NCBI RefSeq assembly: GCF_964340395.1
Contig: NC_135558.1
Coordinates: 19,738,871 to 19,802,870 of the forward strand
Length of the DNA: 64,000 nt
Reading direction: 5' to 3'
Source: Glandiceps talaboti
Taxonomy: Eukaryota; Hemichordata; Enteropneusta; Spengelidae
In this document: piece after piece, positions 58,570-64,000 of the stretch
How positions within the stretch are numbered: the first letter of the stretch is position 1
Layout of the letters: every line of letters starts with the position of its first letter
Program-made: the position numbers and the translations under genes
The notes under the pieces: model-generated
Database searches by the model: none
What the model was told of the DNA's origin: nothing
The model's input: the letters and a program-made list of their open reading frames with translations, nothing else

Positions 58570-59655
58570 ATGACTATTTGGATTAACGAGGAACACGGAA
58601 TATGGGCAATGGAAGCTCTGGATTGTAATTGTCTTCTACGAGAGGATTCATTTTATGAAGCTTTACGTCAACATTGCGACCCAGCTGATTTAGAATTCTT
58701 ACGTTTACAACGTATAGCTGCAACTCCTGCAAATGAAGACTACACACCCATTTTCGAGGATAGTGTTGAAATCAGCCCACGGAATATTAAGTATCTTTAT
58801 AATATGGATAAAGTAACATATCAAGGTATTATCAATGACCACGCAAATTTAGTCGAATATGCTTTAAAAAATTATAATTTACATTTCCCTTCTAATCCTT
58901 ATCTTCATTGGAAGACATATGTCACCGCCACGGCTATAGAGCACTCCAAGCTAAATAGTTTGAAGGTTATCTTAGCCTATTTTTCAAAAAATAATACTCC
59001 TTGGCATTCGCTGAGAATTGACGTGCTTTGTTATGCATTATTCATGTGCTATAATTATCGAAGTTTAGGTACTTTTGAAAATCATGATGAAAAATTCCGT
59101 AAAGCACATGAAGTATTAATATATGTCATGTCATGTGTGCAGGCGCGCACAAAATTATCACAGGCTCTTTTCAATTCCATGCTTAAAGCTGAATCATTAC
59201 AATCATATTTTGAACCCCTAATTCCATATTTTAACCAACCAGATGACTTGTTTGCTTTATGTGTCTTTAAGATAAGAGACTGTATTTCTTTAGGAAGAAA
59301 TCCAAAGTTTTATGGAGGTACCATCAAATTGTCACAATCAAAACGTGACGCCGGCCGTCTTGTATCACAATTACCTCTCCCCAAAAGAATCCAACAAGCC
59401 ATATTAGATTCACATGATATTTTTACCGCTACAACTTTTCCTACAAATCCGGATGAACCACATCGTTACACTTATAAGTTCTACAATAGCCAATGTGGCA
59501 GATTCACTGAATATGAAAATTCTGAAGATCATGGTGAAAATTGTGATTGCTTAAATTTAACATCTTTGGACAACATATATGTTACACCATATTATAACGC
59601 ATATTTATTTCCACCAATTGATGACACATATTTATTTCCTCACAAAGGACAATAA
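58570..59655 (+). CDS. ORF3: unrecognised 361-residue protein of the retroelement
   Basis: I do not recognise this protein. It starts MTIWINEEHGIWAMEALDCN, is acidic-to-neutral, and has no signal peptide, clear transmembrane segment, zinc knuckle or catalytic motif. Residues about 85-150 alternate amphipathic helices (DHANLVEYALKNYN, ATAIEHSKLNSLKVILAYFS, 'VLCYALFMCYNY') with spacing that faintly recalls ankyrin-type repeats; this is a guess. The C-terminal third is rich in Tyr, Asn, Asp and Cys (a CGRFTEYENSEDHGENCDC segment). Codon use and AT content match gag, pol and env, and the frame is intact, so it is likely a real accessory gene of the element and not a chance frame. Possible roles are open: regulator, counter-defence factor or env partner. 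Confidence 0.75.
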   Translation: MTIWINEEHGIWAMEALDCNCLLREDSFYEALRQHCDPADLEFLRLQRIAATPANEDYTPIFEDSVEISPRNIKYLYNMDKVTYQGIINDHANLVEYALKNYNLHFPSNPYLHWKTYVTATAIEHSKLNSLKVILAYFSKNNTPWHSLRIDVLCYALFMCYNYRSLGTFENHDEKFRKAHEVLIYVMSCVQARTKLSQALFNSMLKAESLQSYFEPLIPYFNQPDDLFALCVFKIRDCISLGRNPKFYGGTIKLSQSKRDAGRLVSQLPLPKRIQQAILDSHDIFTATTFPTNPDEPHRYTYKFYNSQCGRFTEYENSEDHGENCDCLNLTSLDNIYVTPYYNAYLFPPIDDTYLFPHKGQ

Positions 59656-59872
59656 ACACTATTGACTAGAATTTCGAACATCTCTCAAATTCTTCGTATA
59701 CCTCACATAAATTGTTATCTCCATATCCGTCATGCTCTGACCTTATATGGTAAAATAACTTCTGACTATCCTCAGCCTCGCTTTCAAAATCACACAAGTA
59801 AATATTTCTTAAATATCTTACGTGGTCACATCATTAAATGATAACATTGATTAGCTCACTTCATCGATCACC
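59656..59872 (+). other. Spacer between ORF3 and env
   Basis: About 217 bp, non-coding. It ends in a strong Kozak context (CACCATGG) at the env start. Confidence 0.5.
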
Positions 59873-62425
59873 ATGGACCGGAGAACATTTCTGTTTACAA
59901 TGCTAAAGGCAACAGTCTTCTTCTATGTCATGCTTTTTCCATTATTATATGCAAAAAGTGACTCGGATTATGACTTCATGGCCACAGATGATGTACAACG
60001 TCTAAATTATGGTGTGATTTTCGAAAAGGTAGCAGTCATTGAAGCTTCTGCTAGCAGTTGGTCACTCACTATAGCGGTTCCATGGCTGGATATACACGAG
60101 ATTGTGAAAGTTACATCAACATTTCAGCATAAACAGGTGTGTCTTTTAAATATTACTGATGCTATGTGTGATGAATTCTCTGCTTCCATCAAGACGTTAA
60201 ACTATCGCATAAAGTACAAGCTGAAAGAGTTACGTCATTACTTAAATGAACTAGATCGACTTTCATCATTCAAGTATGGAAATAAGGGATTTGATAATGG
60301 TTATAATTCAGAACGAAAGACCAGGTCAATTTTGCCAATAATTGGGCAAATTTCTAAAACTCTATTTGGAACAGCAACAACGAAAGATGTCTCGATTTTA
60401 GCACGTCATATTTCATCAGTTGAACAAGAACTAGCAAATCAACGTACAGGATTACGTCATTTTAGTGCTGACCTGAGTTCCGTACTCAAGATTACAAATC
60501 GACGAATTGACAATTTGTGGTCTTCTGTCAATAACACTTTTTCAACGGTAGAACAATTGACTCTTGCAGTAGCAGACATTGAACGACTCCGATTACAAAC
60601 ACAGCGACAGGACCATAGTTATCATCTTTCAAATGATCAATTTCATCGTTATATGTTACTTTTAAATGCTCTGGATGATAGATCACGTACATTGGATGTT
60701 TTAATAGCCAAAGCTACAGAACGTTTAATTGGTATGCAAACCTTGCTGGAAGGCTATTTACCACCAGAATTTGTCTCTTCCAAACTTTTAGAAAATTCAC
60801 TGCAAAAGTTACAAGACAACTTTCAGAAAAAATATTCACAATATCATTTGTGTCACGAAACCGCATCATATTATCACCGTCAAAAAGGAGCTACTTTTTA
60901 TAGAAACGGCCACAATATTTACATCAATATTCCAGTACCTTTATGTCGTCATTCATTGATTTTCGATGTATTTAAGGTAATTCATTTGCCAATTCCTTCC
61001 TTTCCATCAGTAGCACAAAATACAAACGGAACTGCGATTTCACAATCTGTTACTGTCTTAAATAACTTGCCAAATTATTTTGCAATACAGCGAAATGGAG
61101 ATTATTTTCTAGAAATGTCAACAGCTGAATTTCAAACATGTCAAGGTTTATCCATTCTTATTTGTCAACCACTTACAATTTTGAAACCAGACTTACCATC
61201 ATGTGCTCGTGCAGTATTATTGAATCAACATTCTAAAGTCTTGAAATGGTGTAATCCTCAAATAATTGTTCGTCACACAGGCATTCAAAGAGCCCAGGTG
61301 CTGCGAAATTCGCAAGTATTAATTCAGGGTTATTCATCAGATTGGCATCTTTCTTGTAATGATGCAATATTGCAGAAAATTGAAAAGTGTCATTTTTGTG
61401 TGATCACGATACCTTGCGGTTGTTTACTATTCTCAAAAAAATACTACATAGATACCTTGGGAAATAGTTGCCAACAAGATCATGATATCGTATATAGTCA
61501 TACTTTGAATATTCCGGTTCTTATGTCTTTATATAGTACAGCCCTTCCTACTTTGAAATTATCTACCTTAAGCGACAATCCTACATCAGTTCAATTGCCA
61601 GATGTACAAATATTAGAGACTGAGTGGAAACAAACTTTAAGCACAGAAAACGATATCAAAATTGATTTGAATCGTGCTGCCACTATGCTTCGTGATAATT
61701 CCAAAGTCTTTCTTACTCCTATGGATCAATTTCGGCAGGAGAACATAAACTTTAATGATGATCCATCAGTATTTACAATGTTTCCAAATTCAATTTGGGT
61801 GACCCTAGCATTATCGTGTGTTAACTTGGCATTGTCCATATATCTGATGTGGAAAATGAGAAATTTTAGTATAGCGTTGCAAATCTTATTGGCCAAAAGA
61901 GTTGAAGCGCAGGAAATTTCTTGGTTCATATCTACAAACCCATCCCCTACAAAACCATTTGAACCTCCACATAACACCGATTATATTAAATATATTGTTG
62001 AGGCAATATGTATTTTTGCTCTCTGTATCATATTTATGATTACTTATAAGTACTGCCTACGTGCCATTAAACAATATTGGCACAAACTGATGGTTAAGAC
62101 AACGGCTTCTGAGGCCAGTCCAATTGATCATGAAATGCATGTCATCCCGATATTGCCTACTATTTCAGATCATCCTATGTGTGATTCTAGTAAGGACATG
62201 ACCTCTTTGCCTAGTTGCACAATTCATGACAACCCTTTACAGGGCCCCTTCATTCATGAAGATGCTAGACTCGTAAACAGTAGATTAAGTGGTGTGACGA
62301 CAGACATCCACGCTAGCAACGGTAACGACATTAGCCGACAGACTAGTGCAACTGCGACTCCACTTCAACCTCAAAACTCTATTCCGAAATGTGACCCCTT
62401 GAACTTGACATGGTTTACAATTTAA
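59873..62425 (+). CDS. env: Envelope-like membrane glycoprotein
   Basis: 850 residues from an ATG in CACCATGG context. A hydrophobic signal peptide occupies about residues 5-27. Furin-type RKTR at 148-151 is followed by a hydrophobic SILPIIGQISKTLFGTAT segment (152-169) and then a long heptad-rich region (about 172-260). This order (cleavage site, fusion-peptide-like segment, coiled coil) matches the F-like envelopes of errantiviruses and baculovirus F relatives. N-glycosylation sites (e.g. NITD at 93) and conserved Cys are in the ectodomain. Two membrane segments lie at 641-660 and 707-725, followed by a polar tail of about 125 residues; a single segment is usual for F-like envelopes. It would mediate membrane fusion if functional. 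Homology is inferred from layout, not from a search. Confidence 0.8.
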   Translation: MDRRTFLFTMLKATVFFYVMLFPLLYAKSDSDYDFMATDDVQRLNYGVIFEKVAVIEASASSWSLTIAVPWLDIHEIVKVTSTFQHKQVCLLNITDAMCDEFSASIKTLNYRIKYKLKELRHYLNELDRLSSFKYGNKGFDNGYNSERKTRSILPIIGQISKTLFGTATTKDVSILARHISSVEQELANQRTGLRHFSADLSSVLKITNRRIDNLWSSVNNTFSTVEQLTLAVADIERLRLQTQRQDHSYHLSNDQFHRYMLLLNALDDRSRTLDVLIAKATERLIGMQTLLEGYLPPEFVSSKLLENSLQKLQDNFQKKYSQYHLCHETASYYHRQKGATFYRNGHNIYINIPVPLCRHSLIFDVFKVIHLPIPSFPSVAQNTNGTAISQSVTVLNNLPNYFAIQRNGDYFLEMSTAEFQTCQGLSILICQPLTILKPDLPSCARAVLLNQHSKVLKWCNPQIIVRHTGIQRAQVLRNSQVLIQGYSSDWHLSCNDAILQKIEKCHFCVITIPCGCLLFSKKYYIDTLGNSCQQDHDIVYSHTLNIPVLMSLYSTALPTLKLSTLSDNPTSVQLPDVQILETEWKQTLSTENDIKIDLNRAATMLRDNSKVFLTPMDQFRQENINFNDDPSVFTMFPNSIWVTLALSCVNLALSIYLMWKMRNFSIALQILLAKRVEAQEISWFISTNPSPTKPFEPPHNTDYIKYIVEAICIFALCIIFMITYKYCLRAIKQYWHKLMVKTTASEASPIDHEMHVIPILPTISDHPMCDSSKDMTSLPSCTIHDNPLQGPFIHEDARLVNSRLSGVTTDIHASNGNDISRQTSATATPLQPQNSIPKCDPLNLTWFTI

Positions 62426-63056
62426 GGAACAATCGCTGGAATTTTGATGGTTAACAGTTATCAAATTTAATGAACAATTAATTGTTTTAATGGTACCTAT
62501 TTTATTTTGACGTCTAATTAGATTTAATTAAGGACTTTTAGTCTCTGAACATTGAGATAACTTTCACACTGAAAATTGAGAGACAGTTGTGATCTCAATA
62601 CTTTAACTTTTAAATGTCTTTAAGGAACAAAGTTGTTGAGCTACTTTCAACTTTCACGTCATCATATTGACGTTTCTTTTCAGTTCCTCAATATTATTAT
62701 ATGAAGACACAAACTTTTGAACTCTTAACATTTTCAACTCTAATTGTTGAAATGAATTTGAACTCTTAGACTCTCGGACAGTTTTGAACTTTTACAAGTT
62801 CACATGAAACATTTTGACGATTTAAATTTTCAATTAAGAACAATTTTGCAACTCTTTTTGCCTTTTATAATTAAGAATTATTTAAGATAATTAAGTTAAT
62901 TAAGCTAAATAAGTGAATTTTGTGAACAAATTTTGATCGATATTACAAAACCTTTGTCTCACGACATCTCAACAAACCCTTTTACCATTTCTTTGGCATT
63001 TAAGCTATCTTCACATTTCCGACTTTCCAAATTTTTACGGATTATCAGGTTTTTAC

Positions 63057-63103
<47 letters not shown>

Positions 63104-63310
63104 CCTTCTTTACTTTATATTTATCAAACTTTACTTGACTTGATGTATGATATAAACTATACGGGCTCGTCTGTCCTCAATAATCTCTTTGACAGTATGT
63201 GACCTTCATCTTTCGGTACCATCACTTTCGCTCTTCCCAATATTTTGTAACCTAAATTAGCTTCTCTTACAATTAGGCTGGTTACGTGTTTTGGGGACAA
63301 AACATATTTT
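62426..63310 (+). other. 3' non-coding region of the element with a 42-A tract
   Basis: About 880 bp without a gene, with many 'ttgaact', 'aattaag' and 'ttttgaac' motifs. A pure A run is at 63060-63101. It is long for a Ty3/Gypsy element and lies between env and the polypurine tract. Confidence 0.6.
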
Positions 63311-63324
63311 GACGGGGGGAATGG
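63311..63324 (+). other. Polypurine tract
   Basis: GACGGGGGGAATGG directly precedes the 3' LTR, as expected for plus-strand priming. Confidence 0.8.
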
Positions 63325-64000
63325 TGTTACGAGTCACAAAATAAACATTTAAGATTTGATAATTCCTCTGTTGACAAAAGACACAAGTGATAAGGTCACA
63401 TTGATTAATGAGACAGAGCCGGGTCAAGTAATGTTATTCTATCCTAATGAGTAGAGGTCACATGTCATCTTAGAGTGATAAATTGTGTCCCAATTGAATC
63501 AACAGCTGTCTAGCTAGAATTATTTAGCACGGGTCAATAAACTGGCTATTGCTGAATTGAATTAATTATATTAATAAACATTTACTAAATAAGGTTAAGA
63601 GAGAATCTTTTGTTGTAAACAATTTGTTTGTTAACCATATTTGTAATACGGAATGAACGATGTTTTAAATAAAAATGTTGATGACGTATGCGTTTGAAGT
63701 AGCTGTGGAATTCGCTATTCCGGAGACTAAGTCAGTTGGCGACTGAAGTGAAGAGCGATACCAGCGGGTTCTTGAGAAATTGTGAGCTGAGCTGAAATTA
63801 CTTGAAAGAACTTTGACAATTAACTGTAATTGACTGGAACTGAGGCGAATAGCTCCCTATGCTGCAAATCGTATAAGTCATTCAACACAAAAGTAATATT
63901 TGTGTCCTTGTGAGTTTCTTCTTTTTACAGAGCACTGTTTCGTGAAATCGGTACCTCTCAGATTGCTATCCGGGCGAGTCCAAAGTTTACCGCTGAATAC
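63325..64000 (+). repeat. 3' LTR, cut by the window end
   Basis: 676 bp, aligned base for base with 51592-52267 at a constant offset of 11733 with no difference that I see. Another 38 bp should lie beyond the window. Confidence 0.95.

Larger units (their letters stand above)
51592..64000 (+). mobile_element. Ty3/Gypsy retrovirus-like element with chromodomain and envelope (3' end cut)
   Basis: Full retrotransposon of about 12.45 kb inferred from its LTR offset (11733 bp); 12409 bp are in the window. Order: 5' LTR, PBS, gag, frameshift signal, pol with PR-RT-RH-IN-chromodomain, unknown ORF3, envelope-like ORF, A-rich 3' region, PPT, 3' LTR. The integrase-after-RNase H order is that of Ty3/Gypsy. 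All long frames are free of stops and the LTRs look identical, so insertion is recent and the copy may be competent. The insertion lies in a methyltransferase exon; the five bases before the LTR are GATAG. The element is an endogenous, retrovirus-like sequence of an invertebrate genome. Confidence 0.95.

Noticed and set aside
63060-63101. A42 tract as the 3' end of a processed pseudogene
   Set aside because: It lies inside the retroelement with no recognisable mRNA-derived sequence before it and no target duplication; kept only as an oddity of the element.

Overview
The window reads as invertebrate metazoan genomic DNA: AT-rich, full of GTCT/CT/CATA/TA microsatellites, intron-rich host genes with GT-AG boundaries, and dense nested transposons. 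A nine-exon paraoxonase, a cytosolic sulfotransferase, a PIF/Harbinger transposon, a tRNA-derived SINE and a JHAMT-like methyltransferase fit a marine deuterostome or spiralian. I cannot name the species.

Left part (0-12.8 kb): the last exon of a xanthine dehydrogenase/aldehyde oxidase gene (970-1140), an AT-rich dispersed repeat, a ~230-bp imperfect tandem array, a dead LINE with a SINE nested in it (6.78-8.21 kb), a minisatellite (9.9-10.14 kb), and two broken copies of a paraoxonase last exon (minus strand at 5.8 kb, plus strand at 12.2 kb). Middle left (12.88-23.38 kb): one intact paraoxonase-like gene whose nine exons join without a frame error into 367 codons with all calcium-site and His-dyad positions kept. 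Its introns hold microsatellites, a 903-bp hAT-type foldback element with 398-bp arms and an 8-bp target duplication, a 225-bp element with a 9-bp duplication, other foldbacks and a LINE relic. 23.4-36.2 kb has no gene I can name, only repeats and one tentative coding fragment. 36.2-37.1 kb holds a retroelement tail and a TA-rich foldback. 37.8-47.1 kb is a PIF/Harbinger element: a spliced transposase lacking its N-terminal exon(s) and a convergent two-exon Myb/SANT-like protein, with a perfect 1733-bp tandem duplication over the latter's 3' end. 47.4-50.5 kb has a minus-strand Cys-rich ORF broken by one stop, an unrecognised ORF, and an apparently intact sulfotransferase.

Right part (51.6 kb to the end): a young, nearly complete ~12.4-kb Ty3/Gypsy retrovirus-like element inserted in the first coding exon of a SAM methyltransferase gene. 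The two LTRs look identical over all 676 comparable bases. Order: LTR (714 bp), PBS, gag with two CCHC knuckles, a -1 frameshift signal (A AAA AAC, 9-nt spacer, 8-bp hairpin), pol (protease, RT, RNase H, DD35E integrase, C-terminal chromodomain), an unrecognised 361-codon ORF, an 850-codon envelope-like ORF (signal peptide, furin-type site, coiled coil, two membrane segments), an A42 tract, a polypurine tract and the 3' LTR, cut by the window end. Chromodomain integrase, frameshift signal, unknown ORF and fusion-type envelope in one intact young element make it the most interesting object here.
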